From positions 48,896,501-48,960,500 of the forward strand of contig NC_091255.1 of assembly GCF_042477335.2 (NCBI RefSeq): 64,000 nt of DNA. Direction: 5' to 3'. The first letter of the stretch is position 1. Each line of letters opens with the position of its first letter. This DNA is from Ovis canadensis. Taxonomy: Eukaryota > Chordata > Mammalia > Artiodactyla > Bovidae. Positions 42,535 through 53,600 of this stretch are shown here, in pieces. The notes under the pieces were generated by a model. The model saw nothing but the letters and a program-made list of their open reading frames with translations, had not been told where the DNA came from and ran no database searches. Made by a program: the position numbers and the translations under genes.

Positions 42535-43796
42535 TGCCGGGAGCCAGCGTGAGGAATCCCGCCCATGACAGGTCATGAGGGAGGAAGCCTGACAAAACGC
42601 AAGGACATGATTAGGCTTCAGGGGTTCCCCCTGGAATTTCCTGAGCATGTACCCCAAAAACCAAAAAATCTGCCGGCTTTTGTACTCTGCTCTTCTGATA
42701 TTCTCAGAAAAAAGTCAAGTCATGGCTTTAGTCTTCTGCATTTGAAAGGGATGTTTCAGTTAAACCCCTCTGATAGCTCTCTAGCTTGCCTAACAGGTTC
42801 CCCGGACCTCTTACAGCTTGTGAATTGCTTACAGCCCCCCAACCGTGAGAGGCACAAAGCTTAAAGCATCTTAAAGATCCAGAGCCTTTTCTAAAGAGTT
42901 AAAAATCATATTGGTAGAGGGTTTTCACTGTTGACTCAATGACTGCTGCCAGGCCTCCATATTCTTTATCTTGTAGGCACCTGGGAGGATGTTAATGTAA
43001 ATGGGATATGAAAAAGATATATAGTAGTTTTGATGTTAGCAACACCAGACTTTTGAGTTAATTTCTTTTGTTATAAATCACTGTACTCCTTTTGCTTGTT
43101 ATAAGTTGCTGTATCTTTGCTATGTAAGAATGTAACTTTATTTAGTGCTTTCTGAGAGTGGCACCAGACTTTGGGAAGATCAACACAAATAAGTCTTCTG
43201 GTTGACAAACCCTTATCAGAAAAAAGGCTGTAAAATGTTAATTGGCCCTTTTGGCTGGAAGATGGTGTAAATTACCTAAGATTTGTGTATACAACTAGGT
43301 ATGCAGAGAGAAACGCCTGGTTTTGATAAGAAGCTGGGCTGCTAACGCTGCATAACTTTGTGTTACCCATTGATCTCCATGTATTATCAAAAAGTATAAA
43401 AGGCCTTCTGAACAATAGAGGACGGGACAGTCGCTGGACTGGTTTCCCCCATGTCTCCTCTCTAATTTCTGGCTGAATTCCCATCTGGGGCGTGGAGGCT
43501 CACCATATCTACTTACTTGTCCCGGCTTTTAAGATCCACGCGAGGGGGAGCCCAAGGTGGGGCACCCCCCAATATTCAAGAGGACACTGGTGGCCTAACA
43601 TAGATAGTGCAAGCTCCTTGTCTGGAACTTTATTGGCTTCCCACGTAAACCAAGTTATTCAGCCTTCTTTCTCCACTTAATTTTCCTACTACACTATTTC
43701 TCCCTAATCTAATCTTATATTAATAAATAAGTTTTTTCCTCGCCGACTCTGTCCATCCTTCGAATTCCCTGGATCCACCAGGGCTGGACCCCGGCA
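42535..43796 (+). mobile_element. Solo LTR of an endogenous retrovirus (bovine LTR type, class II-like)
   Basis: A 1262-bp LTR starts TGCCGGGAG and ends CCCCGGCA, giving inverted TGCCGGG ends. It is flanked by perfect 6-bp direct repeats TTGGAC at 42529-42534 and 43797-43802. A TATA-like TATAAAAGG lies at 43395-43403 and AATAAA at 43722-43727, the expected order for U3-R-U5. No internal gag, pol or env and no second LTR are present, so it is a solo LTR left by recombination. A 6-bp duplication fits class II (beta-like) elements; the family name (BTLTR1-like) is from memory. Confidence 0.88.
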
Positions 43797-44198
43797 TTGG
43801 ACCAGTGCTGTATTTCCTGGTGGATGCTTCCATAGGTTCCAGTATCCACATTAAGTACCCATGGCTTCTTCTGCTCCCTCTGTAATTAAGATAGGTAGGT
43901 TGTTCACCACCATCCCTTAAAAGCTCGCTGGGCACTTGTTACCGTTGGTTATGAAGGACAATTTTTAGGTGCCCAGGTTATAGAAATAAATATCAAGAAT
44001 GGAAGTTGCTTCCTAGGTTCTATTGCCCTATTAAGAGATCAGAAATACCAGCTGGTAAAAAAGCCTCGATTCTATGGTAACACTTTCTCCATTTGTGGCA
44101 GCCTATACCCTTCATTCTTACAGTGTTCATCTCCTAGAAAGCCTTCCTCAAATGTGTTCCCTTGCCCTCTCTCTACTATAGGACCTGCATCTGTCTAT

Positions 44199-44375
44199 TG
44201 GGTTCCCTGGTGGCTCAGCTGGTAAAGAATCCGCCTGCAATGTGGGAGACCTGAGTTCAATTCCTTGGTGGGGAAGAGTCCCTGGGGAAGAGAATGTCTA
44301 CCCACTTCAGTATTCTTGGCTGGAGAATTCCATGAGGTCTCAAAGAGTTGGCCATGACTGAGCAACTTTGACTTT
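44199..44375 (+). mobile_element. Bov-tA SINE (forward, internal deletion)
   Basis: Head GGGTTCCCTGGTGGCTCAGC through GCCATGACTGAGCAACTTTG. About 30 bases of the usual consensus between the GAGAATTCCATG and GAGGTCTCAAAGAG segments are missing. Confidence 0.88.
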
Positions 44376-44394
44376 CTATTACTCCTTGGATGTT

Positions 44395-44625
44395 TTAAGT
44401 GGTTAGGAGTTTGATCTCCTTTCAGACTTCCTGGGTTCGAATTCCAATTCTTCTACTCACTAGTTGTGTGATCTTGGGCACATCTCCTCAACCTCTCTTA
44501 TTTCTGTCTCCTTATTAGTGAAATGGAAATAATTACAACTTCATGGGGTTCCTATGAGAATTAATAGGGTGATATAGGTAAAATACCAGAGCTCAAAGCC
44601 TGACATACACATAAGTATTGGCTTT
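44395..44625 (+). repeat. MIR SINE, near full length
   Basis: Contains GGGTTCGAATTCCAATTCTT, TAGTTGTGTGATCTTGGGCA and AGTGAAATGGAAATAATTAC in the expected order. Confidence 0.75.
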
Positions 44626-45288
44626 TATACCCTATATGAATCAACTACAACTAACTTGATTGTAATATTGTTGTTTTCCTATTACTTGCTTTTATTGCTC
44701 TATTTCATTTGATATAGAAGGATGAGAGATAAATGCTTACCATCACCTAGAATATGGGTTTTGGTTTTTAATGGCACCTGAGGCTTAACTGGGTTATTAG
44801 CTTTGGAAGCTGGTCTGTAAATTACTGCTCTAATTTATATTTTTTCATTAAAAGCTCAGCTTGCCTCTTCTATAGAGGTCGTCTCTGGTCCTGAAACCCT
44901 TGTATTTAGCCATTAAAAAATATTTTTAAATTAAGGGGCCATAATTCTCTCCACTCCCCACATTGTGTGGATCAATGGGGACTAGTAATGGGAAGGTACA
45001 CAGAATATCATATTCTTATCTGTAACAAAATAAAAGCAAAGGCCTGGCCCTATTTCTCATCTTTGAAACACAAATAAGGGGGCTAATGTGATGAAGTGCA
45101 GTGTTATTTATGCAGAGCTTTACAAAGAAACTGACTTTGGTACCAAATAATGATCCTAGGCCCTCAAAGCCACCAAAAATTTTGTGACCTCTAACCCTCA
45201 GCGGATTTGCTTTGTGCCTTGCAGTGTTGAGCATTAGTAAAGCACTTGGCATCAAACCTGGCACCCAGAATTGCCCAAATAATGGTAG

Positions 45289-45770
45289 GCATTGAGACAT
45301 TACTTTGCCGACAAAGGTCCATCTAGTCAAAGGTATGGTTTTTCCAGTAGTCATGTATGGATGTGAGAGTTGGCCCGTAAAGAAAGCTGAGTGCTGAAGA
45401 ATTGATGCTTTTGAACTGTGGTGTTGGAGAAGACTCTTGAGAGTCCCTTTGGACTGCAGTTAGATCAAACCTGTCAATCTTAAATCAATCTTGAATATTC
45501 ACTGGAAGGATTGATGCTGAAGCTGAAGCTCCAATACTTTGGCCACCAGATGCGAACAGATTCATTGGAAAAGACCCTAATGCTGGGAAAGATTGAAGGC
45601 AGGAGGAGAAGGGGATGACAGAGGATCAGATGGTTGGATGGCATCACCTACTCAATGGACATGAGTTTGAGCAAACTCCAGGGGCTGGTGATGGACAAGG
45701 AAGCCTGGAATGCAGCAGTCCGCGCAGTCGCAGAGTCGAACACGACTGAGAGACTGAACTGATTAAATGA
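45289..45770 (+). mobile_element. BovB LINE 3' fragment (forward)
   Basis: Begins GAGACATTACTTTGCCGACA, homologous to 32023 onward in the other BovB copy, and ends GACTGAGAGACTGAACTGA. Numerous substitutions and small indels. It is followed after about 30 bases by a reverse BovB end. Confidence 0.9.
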
Positions 45771-45800
45771 TTATGTAGTAGCTCTCTGAAAATCTAGCCC

Positions 45801-45999
45801 GTTCAGTTCGGTTCAGTTCAGTCGCTCAGTCGTGGCCGACTGTTTGCGACCCCATGAACACGCCAGGCCTCCCTGTCCATCACCAACTCCCGGAGTTCAC
45901 TCAAACTCATGTCCATCGAGTCGGTGATGCCATCCAACCATCTCATCCTCTGTCGTCCCCTTCTCCTCCTGCCCCCAATCCCTCCCAGCATCAGGGTCT
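45801..45999 (-). mobile_element. BovB/Bov-A LINE 3' end (reverse)
   Basis: Starts with CGTTCAGTTCGGTTCAGTTC and runs through the reverse 3' end to CCCAGCATCAGGGTCT. It is the inverted partner of the end of 45289-45770. Confidence 0.9.
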
Positions 46000-46093
46000 A
46001 GCCCATTAGGATAATAAAAATAGGTACGTGCAACACTGAGAAAGGGCACGAGAACCAAAAAAGGGCGTGGGAATACAGTCGCGAGCTGCAAAG

Positions 46094-46105
46094 ACTACAT
46101 ATCCC
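46094..46105 (+). promoter_or_regulatory. ACTACANNTCCC element (ZNF143/THAP11-type)
   Basis: The sequence ACTACATATCCC followed by GCC matches the ACTACANNTCCC promoter motif known from many CpG-island promoters. It lies at the upstream edge of the CpG-rich region, about 300 bases before the CDC6 E2F sites. Confidence 0.55.
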
Positions 46106-46196
46106 GCCGGGCTTTGCGGCGGGGCCAGCCGGACTCACTCGGCCTCGGCGCAACCGCGGGTCTTTCCGCAGAGGCCCCGGATGTAAAAGGACTTGT

Positions 46197-46206
46197 GGGC
46201 GTGGCC
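46197..46206 (+). promoter_or_regulatory. CDC6: GC/CACCC box (Sp/KLF type)
   Basis: GGGCGTGGCC lies in the CpG-rich CDC6 upstream region. Confidence 0.5.
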
Positions 46207-46237
46207 TCACTGTGGCGCTAAGACCTGGGGCTCTCTT

Positions 46238-46321
46238 ATTGGTTGCGTACCCTCCAGCTTGATTGGCTGTGAAGGAGGGGGCTGCCTCCAAGGCGCGCGC
46301 TGCGCTCTGGCGACAGCCAAT
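46238..46321. promoter_or_regulatory. CDC6: Three CCAAT/ATTGG boxes (NF-Y type)
   Basis: ATTGG occurs at 46238-46242 and 46262-46266, and CCAAT at 46317-46321 (AGCCAATCAG, a full NF-Y consensus). Multiple spaced CCAAT boxes are typical of cell-cycle promoters. Confidence 0.75.
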
Positions 46322-46338
46322 CAGAAGCGTGGAAGGGC

Positions 46339-46382
46339 TTTGGCGGGAGGCGGGAAAGCTGCGGCTGTGCAGATTTGGCGCG
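46339..46382 (+). promoter_or_regulatory. CDC6: Two E2F sites of the CDC6 core promoter
   Basis: TTTGGCGGGAGG at 46339-46350 and TTTGGCGCG at 46374-46382 match the E2F consensus. The human CDC6 promoter is known to be E2F-driven with paired proximal sites. There is no TATA box. G1/S-restricted transcription is the expected regulation. Confidence 0.85.
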
Positions 46383-46384
46383 AG

Positions 46385-46488
46385 CGTGGCTGGGCTTTAC
46401 TGCTGTCTGTGTGGGCTTTATCCAGCAGCTTGTCGTGGACAGTCCCTAAAGTTGTCTGCCGGAGACGTGAGGAAGAGCCGGCACTGAG
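46385..46488 (+). other. CDC6: CDC6 exon 1 (5' UTR)
   Basis: The region just after the E2F sites up to the donor CTGAG/GTGACG at 46488/46489 is GC-rich and lacks an ATG. It fits the single non-coding first exon known for CDC6. The exact start is inferred from the E2F sites only. Confidence 0.7.
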
Positions 46489-46874
46489 GTGACGCAGCCC
46501 TGTATGGTGGAAAGGAGAGGAGGCCCGGGTCCTCTCCTTGGGGGCGGCGGAGTTTGTGAGAGCCTGGGGCAAGGACCGCGGGAGGAGAGCTCAGATCTCA
46601 GGAAGGTGATGAGGTCGGGGTCGGGTAGCGAGGAATGCACCCTCGGAATGGTCTGACAGTTGTGCTGAGTGCGATATGAGGGCGATGTTCCCCGAACGTC
46701 TGGGATTCTGTGGGGCCGAGGTTGGACGGAGTAGGGACTGAGGGCTTGGGGAAGCCTATAAGTATGGAGGCTGCTGCGCTAAAATGGTGATAATGATCTA
46801 CTCCGGGCCTGGAGCTAGAGAATTAGAAGTGCTATAGGCGCCAATTAAGATCAACTTCTTATTGCATGGCTTGA

Positions 46875-47020
46875 GTGGTTAAAAATTTGGGTTCTGGAGC
46901 CAGAATACCTGGTCTTATATCTTACTTTGCTATGATGTTGGGTCTCGCTGCCTCTCAGTTTTCTTATCAGTAAGAAAAGGATAATAGTACCTACCTCTAA
47001 AATGGTTCTAAAACTTAAAT
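46875..47020 (+). repeat. MIR SINE fragment in CDC6 intron 1
   Basis: GGGTTCTGGAGCCAGAATACC and TCTCAGTTTTCTTATCAGTA are MIR landmarks. Confidence 0.7.
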
Positions 47021-47026
47021 GAAAGT

Positions 47027-47211
47027 AAAAGTCGCTCAGTCGTGTCCGACTTTTTGCGACCCCATGGACTTACAGTCCGTGGAATTCTCCACCAGAATAT
47101 TGGAGTGGGTAGCCTTTCCCTTCTCCAGGGGATCTTCCCAACCCAGGGATCAAATGCAGGTCTCTCGCATTGCAGGTGGATTCTTTACCAGCTGAGCCAC
47201 AAGGGAAGCTT
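47027..47211 (-). mobile_element. Bov-tA SINE (reverse) in CDC6 intron 1
   Basis: AAAGTCGCTCAGTCGTGTCC to AGCCACAAGGGAAGC, reverse. Slightly shortened relative to other copies. It ends about 225 bases before the coding exon 2. Confidence 0.9.
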
Positions 47212-47436
47212 AGTAAATACCTAAAATACTTATGACAGCCTGTTATGTATAGTAGGTAGACAAGGTATTTCTTGTTGCATAGATTTGGATATGAACCAGA
47301 ATTAAATGCTAAAATATTGTCATAACATAATCTGATTATGAAATGAGTGTTGATCATTGGTTTAAGTTCCATGTTAATTATTTTTCCTTCACTTTTACAT
47401 ATTGACTGGATGTCCCCTTCCTTTTTTTGTACCCAG

Positions 47437-47627
47437 CTGTGCTGCCATCATGCCTCGAACCCGTTCCCAGTCACAGGCTACAATCAGTTTTCCAAAAAAG
47501 AAACCGTCTCGGACAGTGGACAAAGCTAAAAGCTCCAGTGACACCAAACTAGAATTGACAAATGCCCAGGCTATCCTGCGTTCTTCTTGTGCAAAAATTC
47601 TGCCTCTTAGCCCCAGAAAACGTCTGG
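47437..47627 (+). CDS. CDC6: CDC6 exon 2 (start codon, residues 1-59)
   Basis: Acceptor TTTTTGTACCCAG, donor CTGG/GTAAGA. The ATG at 47450 has A at -3. It encodes the basic N-terminus with MPRTRSQSQATISFPKK, then S54-P with the RKRL box (56-59). Ends in phase 1. Confidence 0.96.
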
Positions 47628-50600
47628 GTAAGATAGCCATTGTTTGAGTACTTTTTAACCGGTAGCTCTCAACCTCTTTCTTAATGATAAGATGACTTTG
47701 AAACAGCTTTCTAAGTACAATTAAGACGATTCTATTCCCTTTGGTTATTTTCAGAATGGTTGCTAACTGCTTACTGAACTTCAGAGTTAAGCTACTTTTG
47801 AAATCACTTTCTGAACTGCTTCATAGGGCTGATCTTCAGTTCCTTAATACTGAGCTTGATTCTGTCACTGTTCGTTATATAGTATTTTGAAACTTGCCTC
47901 AGTGGTTGTGAAATTATGAGAAACAGGTGACAATTCTTGTGGTTGATAATCCTTTCTTGTTTCTTTAAGTTTTCTTTTTTCCCTTTCTTGTTTCAGCGCA
48001 TCTATTTTTAATGAGGGGTGATTTGGTAGTATCTGGAGACATTTTTAGTTGTCATAACTGAGGGGATGCCACTGACAGTGGGTGCTGCTCACTATGATAC
48101 AGTGCACAGGACAGTCCCCCACAATGAAAAATTATTTGGTCCAAGATATCAATGATGCCTAGGTTGGAAAGCCCTGTTTTAGAGCAATCCTAGAATTTCC
48201 TCCCATTAAAACCTCCACCAACTAGTAAGACTCAGTGGTGCCATCTGGTGGCCGATGTTTGCTTCTGGCTGAGAGGCATTTTATTTTGGTGATTCTGACC
48301 CTGGTAGAAATTCCATCCCCCTTTTGAGGGGCGGATGCAGAGATCTTTCCAAATCCTTTTACTGTCCACTGCTATAAGTGACCCATTCGGATTTTAATAT
48401 GTTTCAGGTGATGACAACCTGTGCAACACTCCCCGTTTATCTCCCTGTTCTCCACCAAAGCAAGGCAAGAAAGAGAATGGTCCCCCTCGCTCACAGACAT
48501 CAAAGGGACGCAGACTGGTATTTGACAATCAGCTGACAACTAAGTCTCCTGGCAAAAGAGAACGCACCAGAGTTCACCAAAACAAAATACATTCCTCAGT
48601 TCCGAAAGGTCAGGACATCACAACCGATTCTGAGCAGAGGTGTCCGCCGGAGAAAGAGTCTGCATGTCTGAGACTGTTCAAGCAAGAGGGTTGGTTCTTT
48701 CATGGCAAGCTGTTAGTGCAGCCTCGTAACCAAGGCTGGTGATTCCAAGTGAAAGGCGGTGGGTCTTCTCGGTACCCTCTGTTGTGTCTAATTGTCCTTT
48801 CATGTCTGGCACAGGCACTTGCTACCAGCAAGCGAAACAGGTCCTGACTACAGCTGTCCCGGATCAGCTGCCTGCCAGGGAAAAGGAGATGGATGTCATC
48901 AGGAATTTCCTAAGGGAGCACATCTGTGGGAAAAAAGCTGGAAGTCTTTATCTTTCTGGTGCTCCTGGAACTGGAAAAACTGCCTGCTTAAGCCGAATTC
49001 TGCAAGACCTCAAGGTACATTGAGAGTCTGAATTATGATGCTCTTGCTAAAATGACATCTGGTTATTAAGGGTTAAGAAAAAGTGGAAGTACTTCAGGGA
49101 TTGCAGTTTTCTCCCAAATAAGACATTTTAAATTTCATTGTCAAAATCTTTCCAAATGAAAGTGGAGCTTATTTTCTTATATGCTGTTAACCCCTCAAAG
49201 ACACATCACATTCCATCAGAAGTTTATCCGAGGCCAAACTAACTTGCCTGTTTGCAATTTTTCTAGAAGGAACTAAAAGGCTTTAAAACTATCGTGCTGA
49301 ATTGCATGTCCTTGAGGAGTGCCCAGGCTGTATTCCCAGCCATTGCTCAGGAGATTTGTCAGGAAGAAGTATCCAGGCCAGCTGGGAAGGACATGATGAG
49401 GAAACTGGAAAACCATATGACTGCAGAGAAGGGCCCCATGATGTAAGCGTTGCTCTGCTGCATGTTGCTTTGTGAAAGTCTGCAAGATTTGTTGCCCACA
49501 AACTCACAGTCTCGTCTCTTGAATTTATCAGTTTACTCATAAAAAGAACATATCCTATATTTTCTCTCTGAGAGGTAGTTACATAAGCTTAAAGGGAAAG
49601 AAGAAAAGAAAAAAGAAAAACCTTCTAATTTCAAATTGGGGGAAAATGTTTTTAAGCTCATTGCTGTATGTTACCAAATGGGGTAGATGACTACCTTCAA
49701 ACTGGTTTGAGCTGTAGGAATGTGACCTAGAGTCAGCCCACATCAAACCGATTGGAGAGTTAAGAAGGTGAACATGGATCCTCATTGTTTCTTTCTTTGT
49801 AGTGTGTTGGTGTTGGACGAGATGGATCAGCTGGACAGCAGAGGGCAGGATGTCTTGTACACACTGTTTGAATGGCCGTGGCTAAGCAATTCTCGGTTGG
49901 TGCTGATTGGTTAGTGCTCTGTTGTTCATGTTACGTGGTGGTTCTAAAGACTTCTTTTTTAGATCTGTTCGGCTTATGAGTTTTGTTGTTGTTGTTTTTT
50001 CACCGTGTACATGGCTTGTGGGATCTTAGTTCCCCAACCAGGGGTTGAACCTTGGCTATGAAAGTGAGTAGTCCTAACCACTGGACTGCCAGGGAATTAT
50101 CACCTATTACTTTATCTTACACCAGCTTTCTGCTTTCTTACCATAATAAGGTTACTATAGGGACATCCCTGGTGGTCCAGTGGTTCCACACTTCCACGGT
50201 AGGGGGCATGAGTTGGTCAGGGAACTGAGATCCCACATACTGTGCAGCTCAGTCAAAAAAGAATAAAAATAAATAAAAGAATTTTTTTTTTAAGGAAAGT
50301 TATTATAAAATAATAGGGAACTTAATCAAATCAGGGCTTCCCTTGTGGCTTAGCTGGTAAAGAATCTGCAATACAGGAGATCTGGGTTCAATCCCTGGGT
50401 TGGGAAGATCCCCTGGAAAAGGGAATGGCTACCCACTCCAGTGTTCTGGCCTGGAGAATTCCATGGACTGTATAGTCCATGGGGTTGCAAAGAGTTGGAC
50501 ACACAACTGAGCGACTTTCACAAATCAAATCAGTTTTGTTACCTCTGAATAGAAATGACATAAGACTGCATTTCAGCAACAGTCAATTTTGGGAGTGTCT

Positions 50601-53600
50601 GGTCCTGCTATTAGTCAAAATTTAAAACCTAATTTGAATAGAGCATTCTTCCCACATGCCGCAACGAAGGCCCAGCACAGCCGAGAAATAAGGAACACTT
50701 AAATAAAAAACATTCTTCGATGATTGTGTACATCTAACCTAATGAGTATTGAGAGTTGGGGACAAGTGGGAAGCAACAGTTGGAATGCTGGATTATGACT
50801 AGAAATTTTATTCAGCTTTCAGAAGGTTTATTTTTCCTTTTAGGGTGATTTGACCACTGATGATAAGTGTTACATATCTCCTCCTCAGGTATTGCTAATA
50901 CTCTGGATCTCACGGATAGAATTCTGCCGAGGCTTCAAGCTAGAGAAAAATGCAAGCCACAGCTGTTGAACTTCCCACCTTATACCAAAAATCAGATAGC
51001 CACCATCTTGCAGGATCGACTGAATCAGGTGAGTGCCAAGCACTGTACCAAAGTGTCTGTTCCTTGTATCACCTGTGAAAAGGAAACCTAACAATGGTTC
51101 TAAAATATTTTGCTTTGACTCCATTGCTAAACAAGGCATTCCTGTGGGCCATAGTGAGAACATTTTTGTGTGAATTTCCACCTATGGCTCCATTTATTGG
51201 GTGCTTCAGTATTGGAATAAACATAAGAGAGGAGTCACTCAAATGCTTCTCTAATAGTCTCATGGAGCAGGAAATGGCAACCCACTCCAGTATTCCTGCC
51301 TGGAGAATTTCATGGACAGAGGAGCCCGGCAGGCTATAGTCTGTGGGGTCGCAAACAGTCGGACATGACTGAGCGACTAACACACACGCAACAGTCTTAA
51401 AATAGGACCTGAGGGGGCTTCCCTGGTGGCTCAGTGGTAATCTGCCTGCCACTGCAGGAGACACGGGTTCCATCCCTGATCCGGGAGGATCCCACAAGCC
51501 TTGGCGCAATTGAGCCTGGCAGCCGCAACTGCTAGAGTCTGTGCTTCACAACAGGAGAAGCCACCTCAATGAGAAGCCCGTGCACCACAACTAGAGAGTA
51601 GCTCCTGCTTGCCACAACCACGGAACAGCCCACGCAGCAATGAAGACCCAGCGTAGCCAAAAAGAAATAGAAAAAAAAAAATAGGACCTGGGACCTCCCT
51701 GGCGGTCCAGTGGCTAAGACTTTGCACTTCCAATGCTGGGGGGGCACAGCTTGTATCCCTGGTCGGGGAACTAAGATCCCGTATGTCTCATGGTCTGGCC
51801 AAAAAATTTAAAAAAAAAATAGGACCAAGAAAGCACTTTCTCTTGTAAACGACCAAGTAGATTTTAGTATAGTGTAGTTTTGGTAATTTACGTTTCAGTT
51901 GCTTTTTTCCCCTTTGTGAACTTCTACCACATTCCTACAAAATGCTTCAATGTATGAAATTCCCATTCCTAAGCAGTAAAGGCATCTCTTAGACCCTACA
52001 GTTTGGTCAATCAAGTTTAGAATTAAGCGTGAAAGTACTCATGTCTGAGACCAAAACTGCAGAAGAGGAGCTGTGTACTTTCAACTGTAAACTTCTATGT
52101 CTTGTCCAAAGGCATTTAATGACCAGGTCCTAGACAATGCTGCCATTCAGTTCTGCGCCCGCAAAGTCTCTGCTGTTTCGGGAGATGTTCGCAAAGCGCT
52201 TGATATTTGCAGGTGAGTTATGGCACTGGTGGCTGCTTTTATTAAAAAGAAGAAATGCTGTTAATTGTCTCGTGTAACTCAAATGAATGTGGCTTAAGAG
52301 GCTCCATTCTGCCACGTTTTACGTTCAGAAAGGAGGACTTGTTTCTCAGTGGGGAGCTCTGCATTTCCACCGTGCTAATGTCTGAAACATTATCAGTCCA
52401 TTACCTACAGAGGGAGAAACAAATGAGATGTTGCTGGCACTCCCTGTGGTGATTATAGATTGGTTAATTACATTTGTATTAAAAAAGACTCCAGTTTACT
52501 TTTCCATTAGCTGGTCTCAAGCAGGTTTATTTATGGACCTGAACCATCCTTGCCTTGAGACTTTTTTTGCCCCTTCCTTTGCTTTTGTGAGCACCCCTTC
52601 CTCCAGCTGGTGGTCCTCCATAGTTGTGTTCCAGACCTCTCTCTCTCCCGCTTCCCATCCCCCAGCCTCTCCTGCTGGGGAAAGCCTCTGTGCTGACTGA
52701 TGAAATTTCTTCTTTCCCAGTAGGACACTGGGTCCATTAAAATGACACTTGCTGTGTTGGCCCGCTGGTCCAACCTCCCCCTACTGCCATGCAGAAGATC
52801 CAGGTCTGGTGCATGGCTTCCTGTGGGCAAAGTACTTTGGAGAGAGCAGTGGGAGAGTAAGCTCTTCCTCTTGCTAGATGGTGTGATCCTGGATTTGAAA
52901 GTTCTTCCTAGTCAGCAAACTACTTGGATAAAGACTGCAGCTATGAGCAAGAGTCATGTAGGCCGGTGTGGTTTTAGCCTACACACAGCCTATGTATAGA
53001 TAACTGCAGGCTCCTCTTTTAGGGCTGGAGTGTATGGGTGGTGCTGTCTCTCTTTAGTCAGTCACCCACACTGCGTGTCCTCTCTTCTATCCATGACATG
53101 TTTTCCTTGTCCAAAATATTATCATTGGCTCAATGTATGATGACTTACTCAGCCTCTGTAAGAGGAAATCGAGTAGTGTTGAAGTTTCTCAGGTTCCCTG
53201 GTCCATGATTTATTTCGAGGCAATTAAGTCCCCTGGAGTTGAGGCATAATCCAATTTTCTTGGGTTTTAAAATTATAAAACATGTTGCTTTGTGTTAATG
53301 TGCCTGTTTTGGGGCTTGGTGGTTTGGTGTGGTGTTTGGTTTGGCTCAGCCTAAATTAACTCTAGAAATAACTTTTTTTTTTTTTTACAGGAGGGCCATT
53401 GAAATCGTAGAGTCAGATGTCAAAAGTCAGACTATCCTCAAACCACTCTCTGAATGTGAGTAGTTTATCTCTGTTTCCTTTTCCTTTATAATTAGAAGCT
53501 TTACTTTTCTGAAAGAAATAAAAAGATGAGATGAGCATAGTTAAATCCTGTTGTCCGTTTGTGTATGGGTGTCTGTGTTTTTCATCAGTTTCATCTACTT

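Noticed and set aside
42535-43796. A full provirus
   Set aside because: Only one LTR with direct flanking 6-bp repeats is present. There is no internal coding sequence and no second LTR.
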